Below, piece by piece: positions 46,136-56,567 of a DNA stretch of 64,000 bases (position 1 is the first letter of the stretch; the number at the start of each line of letters is the position of its first letter). The position numbers were made by a program, and so were the translations under genes. Below the pieces are notes generated by a model that was not told the DNA's origin, did no database searches, and worked only from the letters and a program-made list of their open reading frames with translations. Origin of the DNA: Sporosarcina globispora (GTDB lineage Bacteria; Bacillota; Bacilli; Bacillales; Cytobacillaceae); NCBI RefSeq assembly GCF_001274725.1, contig NZ_LGUF01000007.1:520001-584000 (forward strand). The letters run 5' to 3'.

Positions 46136-46695
46136 CTCTTTCAATTTTCCAGCTTCCGGAAGGCTGGCGGAATGCAGGCATCGAGCAGTCTTTGCCTGTA
46201 TCCATAGAACTGCACTCTATCTCTATGTATGAAAGACAGCTCCACTCTATGCATACCTTCTTGCAAATGCCCCTTTTTCGAAGATGCTTGCCTTGGATTA
46301 ATAATTTTCAACACTCATGAGAAAAATCCTTCTTTTTTGTCTCGAGATTTTTTCACAGGTCTGAAAATCCTTTATTTTTCTGCTGACCAGGCGCTCAGCA
46401 ATCGGGAGCGGTCCTTGGAGTTCCTCAAGCCTTCAGGAAGCTGGTCCTTCATCTGTCACGCTCCTCAACTAGCATCAAACGCCCTCCGCTCGATCAGCTC
46501 GGTGCCAAAACAGCACCTTTTCTAGTAAATGGCAAGCTCTCTCGTAAACATATTTCCTATTATGCAAAAAAAGCAAGAGAAAGGAAAGAGAGACTTATCG
46601 ACATGGTTATCCTATGAGAAGCAGGAGACTTGTAGAACTTTTTAGAATCAGAAAAAATTTGGACAAGCTCCCACAGGTTTCGACAAAAAGGGATA
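46136..46695 (-). other. Long spacer between tatD and rpfB with two tiny overlapping ORFs
   Basis: 560 nt with no recognised gene. On the minus strand an ATG after GGAGGG encodes 8 residues (MLVEERDR), whose TGA overlaps the ATG of a 26-codon ORF (46372-46452; MKDQLPEGLRNSKDRSRLLS and six more residues) that itself has GAGGAGCG upstream. The two good ribosome binding sites and the ATGA overlap are suggestive, but I know no homologue. The stretch 46375-46500 is more GC-rich than its surroundings. Confidence 0.35.
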
Positions 46696-47463
46696 TCAGT
46701 TTATGCCGAATAATTTTTTTGCATTTTCAGTGGTTGCCTGCGCAACTTCTTCTACCGAAAGTCCTTTAATTTCTGCTATTTGCTCTGCAACTAGTTTGAC
46801 ATAACTAGGTTCATTGCGTTTTCCCCTGAATGGATGAGGGGTAAGATATGGGCAGTCTGTTTCAATCAATAGCTTTTCAAGCGGAATGACATCGGCCACT
46901 TCTTTTGGCTTTTTTGCATTCTTAAATGTTACCGGACCTCCAAGGGAGATATAAAAATTCATATCCACACACTCATTGGCGATTTCGGGGCTGCCGCTAA
47001 AGCAATGCATGATTCCGCCTACCTCTCCCGCTCCTTCTTCCTTAAGGATTTCGACTATATCAGCTGTGGCATCACGGTTATGGATGACAATTGGAAGCCT
47101 TACTTTTTTCGCGAGACGGATCTGCTTTCGGAAAACTTCCTTCTGTATTTCCTTCGGAGACTTGTCCCAATAATAATCCAAGCCCATTTCCCCCAGTGCA
47201 ACCACTTTGGGATGGCCCGAGAGCTCTTCAATCCACTGAAGATCATCCTCTGTCATATCAATGGCATCAACCGGGTGCCAGCCAACACTGGCGTAGATGA
47301 AATCGTATTTCTCAGTCAGCTCCATCGCCTTTTCGATTGTCGGACGGTCAAACCCAACGACCACGATGTTGGAGATTCCTTCACTTAGAGCCCGATCAAT
47401 TACTTCTTGTAAATCTTCGTTATATTGTTCGGCATTCAGGTGTGCGTGTGTGTCGAAAAACAT
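46696..47463 (-). CDS. tatD: TatD-family metal-dependent hydrolase (YabD)
   Basis: 255 residues, the family's usual size. TIM-barrel metallohydrolase with FDTHAHLN (metal histidines), GEMGLDYYWDKSP, VIHNRDA, MHCFSGS and LLIETDCPYLTPHPFRGKRN. TatD proteins act as DNA 3'-5' exonucleases or D-aminoacyl-tRNA deacylases; the exact activity here is not shown. ATG at 47461-47463 follows AAAGGAG. Follows metG with a terminator in between. Confidence 0.95.
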   Translation of the reverse strand: MFFDTHAHLNAEQYNEDLQEVIDRALSEGISNIVVVGFDRPTIEKAMELTEKYDFIYASVGWHPVDAIDMTEDDLQWIEELSGHPKVVALGEMGLDYYWDKSPKEIQKEVFRKQIRLAKKVRLPIVIHNRDATADIVEILKEEGAGEVGGIMHCFSGSPEIANECVDMNFYISLGGPVTFKNAKKPKEVADVIPLEKLLIETDCPYLTPHPFRGKRNEPSYVKLVAEQIAEIKGLSVEEVAQATTENAKKLFGIN

Positions 47464-47602
47464 CAAAAAACTCCTTTTTATTTGTATTATTTTTTCGTTA
47501 CTATTATGTCAAGAGTGTAACAAGACTATAGAGTAAAAGAATGGTTTTAATTGAATCATTACCCTAGAAATTACTTTTCAAAGATAGTTTTTCCCAAAAA
47601 TA

Positions 47603-47650
47603 AAAAACATAGAAATGCTTACGCTATACGCTTAACACTTCTATGTTTTT
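47603..47650 (-). terminator. Terminator after metG
   Basis: ACATAGAAGTG/CATTTCTATGT stem with a 16-nt loop, T-rich on the minus strand, 27 nt beyond the metG stop. Confidence 0.8.
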
Positions 47651-47676
47651 ATATTGAACAGGAAAAATAAATAATA

Positions 47677-49659
<1,983 letters not shown>

Positions 49660-49799
49660 TTAAAAGCGCAAGCGCCTTGCCCACCCCCGACAAGCACAAG
49701 ACGAGCCTCCCGGAAAGGCGTTCTTTGCCTTTCTGGGAGGATTGGCTTGTGACCTCGAGGGGGTAGGCGCTGGAGCTAGATAGTTATCGAAGTCTAAAG
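49660..49799 (+). repeat. Family I repeat, long form, upstream of metG
   Basis: Close to identical to the copy at 10216: AAAAGCGCAAGCGCCTTGCC, CACCCCCGACAAGCACAAGA, middle GGAAAGGCGTTCTTTGCC, right end GTAGGCGCTGGAGCTAGATA. The left edge abuts the metG ribosome binding site. The high identity to a copy 39 kb away indicates recent spread or gene conversion. Confidence 0.92.
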
Positions 49800-50090
49800 T
49801 TATACTTTCTTAAATTTTAAAAAATCCCGCCCAATTTGGACGAGAGGCTTAATCAGAAAATCGTGCCGTTATTGGGCCTGCTATATCGATATTTTAGAAG
49901 AAGTTATATTCGTCATCATAACCTCTTATACCATCAAAATATACCTAAAAACTTGAAATTGTGCAACCAATAGGCAGGATTGAACGGCACAGGAATCTTC
50001 CTAAATAAAAATTTTTTCTACTCTATCCCTAAAAAAGGAAATAAACATTCGAATATTATTATTGTAAAAAGTTTTGTTACTGTAGAATTT
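49800..50090. other. AT-rich spacer between metG and abrB
   Basis: Apart from a weak minus-strand inverted repeat (CCAAATTGG followed by GCGGGATTTTTT, about 49826-49844) I recognise nothing in this part of the divergent metG-abrB gap. It should contain the metG promoter. Confidence 0.35.
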
Positions 50091-50105
50091 TGTCGAAATG
50101 TCGAA
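50091..50105 (+). promoter_or_regulatory. Upstream pair of Spo0A boxes
   Basis: Two perfect TGTCGAA boxes in direct repeat, 50091-50097 and 50099-50105, spaced 8 bp start to start. They lie about 140 bp upstream of the abrB promoter and about 190 bp before the boxes known from abrB. Binding by Spo0A~P is inferred from the consensus TGNCGAA. Confidence 0.5.
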
Positions 50106-50241
50106 AAGAGTCATGTAACAAATTTATGGATACTTCTTTTCCTCTTCTCATTAAGAACATCTTATTTTAACAAAGAACGTTGTCATATCAACGCTTCAGT
50201 TAATATCCTAAAATTTTCTATTTGAATTCAAAATAAAGTAA

Positions 50242-50270
50242 TTGACGTATATGGGAATGGCTGGTATTAT
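50242..50270 (+). promoter_or_regulatory. abrB promoter
   Basis: TTGACG (50242-50247), 17 nt, TATTAT (50265-50270), plus strand. Confidence 0.75.
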
Positions 50271-50285
50271 AGGTGTAACAAAGAT

Positions 50286-50304
50286 TTTGTCGAATAATGA
50301 CGAA
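50286..50304 (+). promoter_or_regulatory. Tandem Spo0A boxes repressing abrB
   Basis: TTTGTCGAA (50286-50294) and TGACGAA (50298-50304), both matching the 0A box consensus, lie just downstream of the predicted start of transcription. B. subtilis abrB has the same arrangement, through which Spo0A~P shuts abrB off. Confidence 0.8.
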
Positions 50305-50356
50305 ACAACATAGATAGAGAAAAATATTATTGGAGTTTTGAGAGGAGACCTTTATT

Positions 50357-50641
50357 ATGAAATCCACAGGTATTGTTCGTAAAGTTGATGAGTTAGGCCG
50401 CGTAGTTATCCCTATTGAATTAAGACGTACACTTGGAATCGCTGAAAAGGACGCTTTGGAAATCTACGTAGATGACGAAAGAATCATCCTTAAAAAGTAC
50501 AAGCCAAACATGACTTGCCAAGTTACTGGGGAAGTATCTGATGAAAATATTTCTTTAGCTAACGGCAAATTAATTCTAAGCCGTGACGGTGCAGAACAGC
50601 TGTTAAAAGAAATTCAAAACACATTTGAATTAGCAAAATAA
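50357..50641 (+). CDS. abrB: Transition-state regulator AbrB
   Basis: 94 residues. N-terminal swapped-hairpin DNA-binding domain (about 1-50; STGIVRKVDELGRVVIPIEL), C-terminal tetramerisation segment with the conserved Cys in MTCQVTGEVSDEN. Represses post-exponential genes, including spoVG in B. subtilis, during growth. ATG after GAGAGGAG. It is one of two protein genes on the plus strand, the same opposite orientation it has in B. subtilis. Promoter, Spo0A boxes and terminator are listed separately. The DNA-binding half closely resembles SpoVT in this window. Confidence 0.97.
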   Translation: MKSTGIVRKVDELGRVVIPIELRRTLGIAEKDALEIYVDDERIILKKYKPNMTCQVTGEVSDENISLANGKLILSRDGAEQLLKEIQNTFELAK

Positions 50642-50647
50642 TAATGT

Positions 50648-50681
50648 AAAAAAGCTTCTCACACGTGTGAGAAGCTTTTTT
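50648..50681 (+). terminator. abrB terminator
   Basis: AAAAAAGCTTCTCACACG/CGTGTGAGAAGCTTTTTT, a long perfect palindrome with flanking A and T runs, 7 nt beyond the abrB stop. Usable in both directions, so it can also stop rsmI transcripts. Confidence 0.92.
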
Positions 50682-50706
50682 ACTATCTATATTGATATCT
50701 CTTTAC

Positions 50707-50758
50707 TTCGAGAGCTACCCCCTCGAAGTGCCGGGGGTGGGCAGGCGCTTTCGCTTTT
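50707..50758 (-). repeat. Family I repeat, short form, inverted
   Basis: On the minus strand AGAAAAGCGAAAGCGCCTGC, CACCCCCGGCACTTCGAGGGGGTAG. The only copy in the opposite orientation to the others, and it lies between the convergent 3' ends of abrB and rsmI, one base before the rsmI stop codon. The far right end (GGAGCTAGACA) is degenerate. Confidence 0.82.
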
Positions 50759-50759
50759 C

Positions 50760-51638
50760 TTATCCCTCAATATGATAGGCATGATAAACATCCCGCTTAT
50801 TTAATCCCCGATCTTTTGCCGTTTGCTTAATGGCATCTTTGCTCGAAAGTCCGGTTTCTTCTATATAATATCTAACATGATCTTCAACCGAAAGATTTTC
50901 CCACCAGGCTGTTTCTTCATCCTGCACTGCCTCGGAAGTTCCTTCTATAATAATCACAAATTCTCCTCTAACTTCTCCGTTTGAAGCCCATTCCATCGCT
51001 TCCGAAATAGTTCCCCGGATAAATTCTTCATATTTCTTCGTCAGCTCGCGGCATAACGCGATATTCCTGTTGCCCATAACATCAGCCATAAGCGAGAGGG
51101 TTTCCTTCAGGCGGTGAGGAGCTTCATATAAGATGATGGTTGCCGACAGCTTCGAGAGATCCTCCATCTCCTGTTTCTTAAGTTTCTTCTGCCTGTTCAG
51201 GAACCCATAGAAATAAAAAGGCTGTGTATCAATGCCGGAAGCAATAAGGCCGGTTAAGGCAGCATTTGCGCCTGGAAGGGGCACCACTGTCAGCTTTTCT
51301 TCAGCAGCTGCTGCTACAAGATCAAAGCCCGGATCTGAAATCGCAGGCATCCCCGCATCACTGACAAGGGCAATCTTTGCGCCATTGGCCACTTTCTCAA
51401 GCAGCTTCTGACCGCTTATCTCCTTATTATGTTCATGATAGCTGATGATGGGTGTTGCAATTTCAAAATGATTGCAAAGCTTCTTCGTATTGCGCGTATC
51501 TTCCGCTGCAATAAAGTCAGCTTCTTTCAGAATCCTTACCGCTCTGAAGCTCATGTCTTCAAGATTGCCGATCGGAGTCGGGACTAAATATAGAATTCCC
51601 TTTGTCCCTTCATGTTCAAAGCTTTTTTGCTGCCACAT
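50760..51638 (-). CDS. rsmI: 16S rRNA 2'-O-ribose C1402 methyltransferase
   Basis: SAM-dependent tetrapyrrole-methylase-fold enzyme acting on C1402 of 16S rRNA (YraL family). 292 residues: YLVPTPIGNLEDMSFRAVR, AAEDTRNTKKL, VSDAGMPAISDPG, PLPGANAALTGLIASG and EAPHRLKETL. The ATG at 51636-51638 follows GGGTGG and overlaps the end of yazA by 23 nt. Last gene of yabB-yazA-rsmI. Confidence 0.96.
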   Translation of the reverse strand: MWQQKSFEHEGTKGILYLVPTPIGNLEDMSFRAVRILKEADFIAAEDTRNTKKLCNHFEIATPIISYHEHNKEISGQKLLEKVANGAKIALVSDAGMPAISDPGFDLVAAAAEEKLTVVPLPGANAALTGLIASGIDTQPFYFYGFLNRQKKLKKQEMEDLSKLSATIILYEAPHRLKETLSLMADVMGNRNIALCRELTKKYEEFIRGTISEAMEWASNGEVRGEFVIIIEGTSEAVQDEETAWWENLSVEDHVRYYIEETGLSSKDAIKQTAKDRGLNKRDVYHAYHIEG

Positions 51639-51900
51639 ATGTACCACCCGTTTCTTTCATTAAAAACTCGTCCTTCTTTTTCCGGGACCATTGCTTAAAC
51701 TTATATTCCGCTCTCATCGCTTCGCTCTTTTCAGAAAATGTTCGGGAGAAGACCAGTTCAACCGGTCCTCTTCCTCGTGTATACTTGGCCCCTTTTCCTT
51801 CATTATGGGCTTTCACCCGTTTTTCAAGATCATTGGTGTAGCCTGCATATAAGCTGCCATCACAGCAATGGAGAACGTAAAAATAATGGCTATTCTCCAT
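51616..51900 (-). CDS. yazA: GIY-YIG nuclease-like protein YazA
   Basis: 94 residues: GIY-YIG-type domain with [20 protein letters not shown] and [20 protein letters not shown], the UPF0213/SLX1-like small form. The catalytic tyrosines and arginine are present. Cellular role unknown. It overlaps yabB at its start (11 nt) and rsmI at its end, so all three are translationally linked. Confidence 0.92.
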   Translation of the reverse strand: MENSHYFYVLHCCDGSLYAGYTNDLEKRVKAHNEGKGAKYTRGRGPVELVFSRTFSEKSEAMRAEYKFKQWSRKKKDEFLMKETGGTYVAAKKL

Positions 51901-52630
51901 ATAAAATCTCTCTCATTTCAGGTGTGTATTCATTTTCTTCATTATATACAAATAAAGGAGGCAGGATTTTCAAGTCCGGGTTGCCATTTTTTACTGCCTC
52001 AATCAGCAGGGTATTCGCTTCTTTTCCGGCCTTCGGATAGACGAATTGCACCCTTTTCGGCTCAAGCTTATACTTGCGCATGAGCGTGACAATGTCCAGG
52101 AACCTTCCCGGTCTGTGCACAAACGCCACCTTGCCGCCCTGTCTCGCAAGCCCGCTTGACGCTTTAATTGCATCCTCCAATGTACAGAGAATTTCATGGC
52201 GGGCAATCGCCAAATGTTCATTCTCATTGATTTCATCCCGGGAAGGTGTAGGAAAATAGGGCGGATTGCAGGTCACAACATCAAATTTTCCATATCCTAA
52301 TACCTGATGTATTTCTTTAATATCTCTGTGAATCATCTTAATCCGGTCTTGGAGCTTATTGTATTCAATGCTTCTAACCGCCATATCATGCAAACGCTCC
52401 TGAATTTCGACCCCTGTAATCGTTCCCTTTGTTCTGGTGCTTAGAAAAAGCGGAATCACACCATTTCCGCTGCATAAATCAATGAGATTGCCTTTTTGGA
52501 TCGGCACATATACAAACCGGGCAAGCAGGACAGCATCCAGTGAAAAAGAAAAAACGGCCGGGCTTTGTATAATCCTCATATCTTCAGCCAGCAAATAGTC
52601 CAGCCTCTCCCCTTCTTTTAAAAAATCCAT
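51890..52630 (-). CDS. yabB: tRNA adenine-N6 methyltransferase-like protein YabB (TrmN6 type)
   Basis: 246 residues, class I SAM methyltransferase: [20 protein letters not shown] (motif I), catalytic NPPY in [12 protein letters not shown], and a C-terminal [20 protein letters not shown]. Related to E. coli YfiC/TrmN6, which modifies A37 of tRNA-Val; the substrate here is not proven. ATG at 52628-52630 follows GGAGG. A terminator separates it from yabA, so it likely has its own promoter. Confidence 0.92.
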   Translation of the reverse strand: MDFLKEGERLDYLLAEDMRIIQSPAVFSFSLDAVLLARFVYVPIQKGNLIDLCSGNGVIPLFLSTRTKGTITGVEIQERLHDMAVRSIEYNKLQDRIKMIHRDIKEIHQVLGYGKFDVVTCNPPYFPTPSRDEINENEHLAIARHEILCTLEDAIKASSGLARQGGKVAFVHRPGRFLDIVTLMRKYKLEPKRVQFVYPKAGKEANTLLIEAVKNGNPDLKILPPLFVYNEENEYTPEMREILYGE

Positions 52631-52681
52631 TGTTGATCCTCCATGCTTCTCTGATACTTTGCTTCTATTCATATGGAAAAA

Positions 52682-52711
52682 TAGCCTTCCCATCATCAGG
52701 AAGGCTAAAAA
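52682..52711 (-). terminator. Terminator after yabA
   Basis: TAGCCTTCC/GGAAGGCTA stem with an 8-nt loop, then TTTTTCC on the minus strand, directly after the yabA stop. Confidence 0.85.
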
Positions 52712-52712
52712 T

Positions 52713-53087
52713 TTACTTCTTATTCAGGAAAGACAAGCAAAACAGACAGTCTCCCTCTTTTCTAGGGCTGCCGAAATGGAGATTGCAAATGTGAAAGCCT
52801 TCCTGATAGAGGCGGGCAAGATTATCATAGCCTTCGCCAATATCAATCAATTTATCATCATCTGCAGCATCAGCAGACTCCTTTGATTTGCCTTTTTTCG
52901 CCGATGTGCTTTCCTTTTCCGCAGATATGTCTAAATGGCGTCTTAAATGTTCATTTTCCAGCTTCAAAGAGTTATTCTCTTCAAGTATTTCTGCCAAATG
53001 CTGCTTTAACTCACCAAGCTGCTGATATAACTCTCCAATTTGGGTCTCCATATTACTTACTGAGTCAAAGATTTCTTTTTTATCCAC
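52713..53087 (-). CDS. yabA: Replication initiation control protein YabA
   Basis: Binds DnaA and the clamp DnaN and prevents over-initiation. 124 residues: N-terminal leucine-rich coiled coil (about 5-60; [20 protein letters not shown]), flexible linker, and C-terminal zinc domain with HICNLHFG and CLFCLSFL. The start is a GTG (53085-53087): AGAGGTGG lies upstream and the N terminus [10 protein letters not shown] matches B. subtilis; three codons upstream in frame are excluded. Twelve nt after ricT. Confidence 0.95.
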   Translation of the reverse strand: MDKKEIFDSVSNMETQIGELYQQLGELKQHLAEILEENNSLKLENEHLRRHLDISAEKESTSAKKGKSKESADAADDDKLIDIGEGYDNLARLYQEGFHICNLHFGSPRKEGDCLFCLSFLNKK

Positions 53088-53099
53088 GACTTCCACCTC

Positions 53100-53927
53100 T
53101 TAATCTGTGGACTGAACTGATACAGCACCTTGTTTTAAAATTTCATCCAATGTATATTCGAGTACGCGCTCCGCTTCTTTCACATCGACCTGCAGAACAC
53201 GCTCCAATATATTCAAGCCTACCACTTTTCCAGCTCCATCAGGGGTCTGAATCCATTCCCCAAGATCCGGAAGCTGTTCTTTTGCTGCTTCATACTCATC
53301 ATTTTCATACTTCAGGCAGCACATTAAGCGGCCGCACAAACCTGATATTTTCGTTGGATTCAACGAGAGATTCTGGTCCTTTGCCATCTTAATGGATACA
53401 GGATCAAAATCACCCAGGAATGTGGAACAGCACAGCATTCTTCCACATGGGCCAATTCCGCCCAGCATTTTTGCTTCATCCCTCACACCAATCTGGCGAA
53501 GTTCAATTCTTGTCCGGAAGATGGCTGCGAGGTCTTTGACAAGCTCACGGAAGTCAACCCGGCCATCAGCCGTAAAGTAAAAAATGACCTTATTTCGATC
53601 AAATGTATATTCAACATCGACCAGCTTCATATCAAGCTGATGTGTATGGACCTTTTCACAGCAGACCTCATATGCTTCTTTGGCAGCCTGCTTGTTCTCC
53701 TCGACAATCATGCGATCCTTTTGATCTGCAATACGAAGAACCTTTTTTAATGGAAGGACAACGTCATGCTCATCGACCTGCTTCGGGGCAATGACCACTT
53801 TTCCGTATTCTACGCCTCGGACAGTTTCGACAATGACAAAGTCATCCTTTTGTATTGAGAGATCTCCGGGATCAAAATAATAAATCTTGCCCGCTTTTTT
53901 AAAGCGCACTCCTACTACATCATACAA
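53100..53927 (-). CDS. ricT: PSP1-domain protein RicT (YaaT)
   Basis: 275 residues with the PSP1 domain in the centre (about 60-150) and two conserved cysteine clusters, GPCGRMLCC and GLCGRLMCC. In B. subtilis RicT forms the RicA-RicF-RicT (Y) complex that carries Fe-S clusters and promotes RNase Y maturation of mRNAs and Spo0A phosphorylation. Overlaps the holB end by 8 nt. RicA and RicF are not in this window. Confidence 0.95.
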   Translation of the reverse strand: MYDVVGVRFKKAGKIYYFDPGDLSIQKDDFVIVETVRGVEYGKVVIAPKQVDEHDVVLPLKKVLRIADQKDRMIVEENKQAAKEAYEVCCEKVHTHQLDMKLVDVEYTFDRNKVIFYFTADGRVDFRELVKDLAAIFRTRIELRQIGVRDEAKMLGGIGPCGRMLCCSTFLGDFDPVSIKMAKDQNLSLNPTKISGLCGRLMCCLKYENDEYEAAKEQLPDLGEWIQTPDGAGKVVGLNILERVLQVDVKEAERVLEYTLDEILKQGAVSVQSTD

Positions 53928-54927
53928 AGGAAGATCCCTCCTGCAATTTTAGCACAAGCTGTTCCATCAACAGCTGCGGATTCATATTTGCCTGTAATTT
54001 TCTTTTGGCTTCCAAAACAGCCGTCATCTGTTCCGTCAGACGCTTTGTTGAAGATTGCAGCGCAAACTGCTCTAAACGATTTCGCTCGTTCAGATGGACA
54101 ACCTGGTCTTGTTTCCCAAGCTGAATATATAGTAAATCTTTAAAAATAAGAAGTAATAGATCCAAGCCGCGATCAATCTGCTCTTTTTCCTTAAAGTGCA
54201 AGAACCAATCCTCCTGCAGGGCAACCATCGCCTCAAGCGGATTCTTCTTGACCACTTCATATAATTTTAACACTATTTTTTGTGCTTGTACAAACCAATC
54301 ATCAGAACTATATTGCAAAGCTTCATCCATATTATTGGTAATTTGTGCAAGTAATGGTGCCTGGGCAGGATCCACTCCATTATTTTTTAATTGCTGAATC
54401 ATTTCCGCAGGAGATAATGGTTTAAAAGAAATGGTCTGGCAGCGGGATAGAATGGTAGGAAGCATCTGCTGCGACTGCTCGGTAATCAGCACAGCGGTCG
54501 TCTCTGAATGGGGTTCCTCCAGAAATTTAAGCAAACTGTTGGCAGCATTAACTGTCATTCTGTCAGCATGTACAATCACATAAAGTTTTCGCTTTGATTC
54601 TACCCCGGTCTTTGAAAACTCTTCCTGAAGGCTTTGAATCTGACTTTTTTTGATAGAAAGCCCGTCCGGCTCAAGAATATGAACATCCGGATGATTGCCG
54701 CTGTTGATCCTCTTACAGTTTGAACATGTTTCACATGGAACATATCCATCAAGCGGCTCGCGGCAGAATCGGCTTTTCGCCAAAAGCATGCTTGCTTCCC
54801 GCTTTCCTGTTCCTTTCATCCCTTCAAATAGGTAGGCGTGGGCCAGCCGGTCCTTCACTATGCTATTTTTGAACATTTTCAATACAACTGGCTGTATGGC
54901 CTCCAGCTGTTCCCACGTTTTTCCCAC
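53920..54927 (-). CDS. holB: DNA polymerase III delta' subunit
   Basis: Clamp-loader subunit. 335 residues: AAA+ fold with a modified Walker A (GMKGTGKREA), zinc cysteines CETCSNCKR, LLKFLEEPHSETTAVLITEQ and SRCQTISFKPLS (SRC motif). I take the GTG at 54925-54927, with GCGAGTGA upstream, as start; the GTG three codons earlier has no site. Thirteen nt after yaaR. Its partners yabA (regulator) and tmk (dTMP kinase) are in neighbouring units. Confidence 0.94.
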   Translation of the reverse strand: MGKTWEQLEAIQPVVLKMFKNSIVKDRLAHAYLFEGMKGTGKREASMLLAKSRFCREPLDGYVPCETCSNCKRINSGNHPDVHILEPDGLSIKKSQIQSLQEEFSKTGVESKRKLYVIVHADRMTVNAANSLLKFLEEPHSETTAVLITEQSQQMLPTILSRCQTISFKPLSPAEMIQQLKNNGVDPAQAPLLAQITNNMDEALQYSSDDWFVQAQKIVLKLYEVVKKNPLEAMVALQEDWFLHFKEKEQIDRGLDLLLLIFKDLLYIQLGKQDQVVHLNERNRLEQFALQSSTKRLTEQMTAVLEAKRKLQANMNPQLLMEQLVLKLQEGSSFV

Positions 54928-54940
54928 AACTATCACTCGC

Positions 54941-55381
54941 TTACATATATAAATTTATTAATAGTCCCTTAATCTCTCCGACTTTCCCAAGTATATCAAT
55001 AGAAGACTCTTCTTTTTTCATTAGTTCATCCGTCAGATCTGAAAGCTTTTCATCAATCGTTTCTACCACTTTAAGAGACCGGCCCTGTCCATGCTGGTTC
55101 CAGCTGTGCGATTGCTTCAGCTCCATCCCAAAGTCAACGGCTTCCTTCACAAACCGCTTCACTAGCGTTTTAAACTTGGCTAAATCCTTAAAGGTCCTGG
55201 AGCGGGTGAGGCGTTCTCCAGCGGCATCTATATCCTTTAGCAGACCCTGAAGCTGTGAAGCCTGCATTTTCTGGTCCTGCTTCTGTACCATTTCAGAAAA
55301 TTTAACGCCGCTCCCAGCCGCCTGCTTCTGCTCATTGCGGCCATTTTCCATTTTGAGCCGAAGTTCCTGATTAATTTTCAT
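54941..55381 (-). CDS. yaaR: YaaR, DUF327 family protein
   Basis: 146 residues, predicted mostly helical (RTFKDLAKFKTLVKRFVKEA; DEKLSDLTDELMKKEESSID). No known catalytic motif and no membrane segment. Function unknown; the gene is always found between darA and holB in Bacillales. ATG follows GGAGG. Confidence 0.9.
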   Translation of the reverse strand: MKINQELRLKMENGRNEQKQAAGSGVKFSEMVQKQDQKMQASQLQGLLKDIDAAGERLTRSRTFKDLAKFKTLVKRFVKEAVDFGMELKQSHSWNQHGQGRSLKVVETIDEKLSDLTDELMKKEESSIDILGKVGEIKGLLINLYM

Positions 55382-55423
55382 ACCTAATCCTCCGAAAAGG
55401 GCATAAAGCTCCCTTTGTATTTA

Positions 55424-55792
<369 letters not shown>

Positions 55793-55881
55793 TTACTTTT
55801 ATTATATCAATTATTTTATCTTCAAGCAGAAATTAAGGGAATACCGGAAAAATTATTTTGAATGCTGCCCGGCACCCTATC

Positions 55882-55914
55882 AAAAAAACCTTAAAGATAT
55901 GCTATCTTTAAGGC
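55882..55914 (-). terminator. Terminator after tmk
   Basis: CCTTAAAG/CTTTAAGG with inner GATAGC loop pairing, followed by TTTTTTTG on the minus strand, a few bases beyond the tmk stop. Confidence 0.88.
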
Positions 55915-55920
55915 GAATTT

Positions 55921-56547
55921 TTATATTAATTCTTTCAGCTTGCTCTCCGCCTGCTGATACACTTCCTCCAATGGCTTCGAGGCATCGACCTTATAGATGC
56001 GCTCTGGATAAAGCTCCATTAATTTCATATAACCCTCCCGAACTTTAAGGTGAAAATCGAGCTTTTCCAAGTCCAGACGGTTCACTTCCCGTCCCTTATG
56101 CTGATTGATTCTTTCCAGTCCAGCTTCCGGTTGAATATCAAAATACAGCGTCAATTCAGGCATCATTCCTTCAATGGCAAAACTGTTTATAGAATAAACT
56201 TCGTCAATGCCAAGACCCCTTGCATAGCCCTGATAAGCAAGAGAGCTATCAATAAACCGGTCACATAATACGATAGATCCTTTATCAATTGCAGGCTTTA
56301 CTTTTTCAACCAGATGCTGCCTTCTGGCTGCAGCATACAGCAAAGCCTCTGTTCTTGGATCCATTTTTGTATTATTTTTATCGAGTATGACACTTCTGAT
56401 TTGCTCTGCAATCTCGATTCCGCCAGGCTCCCTTGTCTGAAGAACCTGATAGCCTTCCTCTGCCAGATTGCTTGCCAGCATATCAATAATCGTTGTTTTT
56501 CCGGCACCCTCAGGTCCTTCTACCGTTATAAACATACCTTTTTTCAT
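55921..56547 (-). CDS. tmk: Thymidylate kinase
   Basis: Phosphorylates dTMP to dTDP. 208 residues: P-loop [10 protein letters not shown] (9-18), [18 protein letters not shown] (the DRx motif and lid region) and [19 protein letters not shown] after GGAGGAAG. It starts 20 nt after yaaO and is followed by a terminator. Confidence 0.97.
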   Translation of the reverse strand: MKKGMFITVEGPEGAGKTTIIDMLASNLAEEGYQVLQTREPGGIEIAEQIRSVILDKNNTKMDPRTEALLYAAARRQHLVEKVKPAIDKGSIVLCDRFIDSSLAYQGYARGLGIDEVYSINSFAIEGMMPELTLYFDIQPEAGLERINQHKGREVNRLDLEKLDFHLKVREGYMKLMELYPERIYKVDASKPLEEVYQQAESKLKELI

Positions 56548-56567
56548 TTTACTTCCTCCAGCTGCTG

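Noticed and set aside
46229..46525. 98-codon plus-strand frame in the tatD-rpfB gap
   Set aside because: No ribosome binding site, composition rich in Ser/Phe/Cys as in antisense frames, and no recognisable domain.
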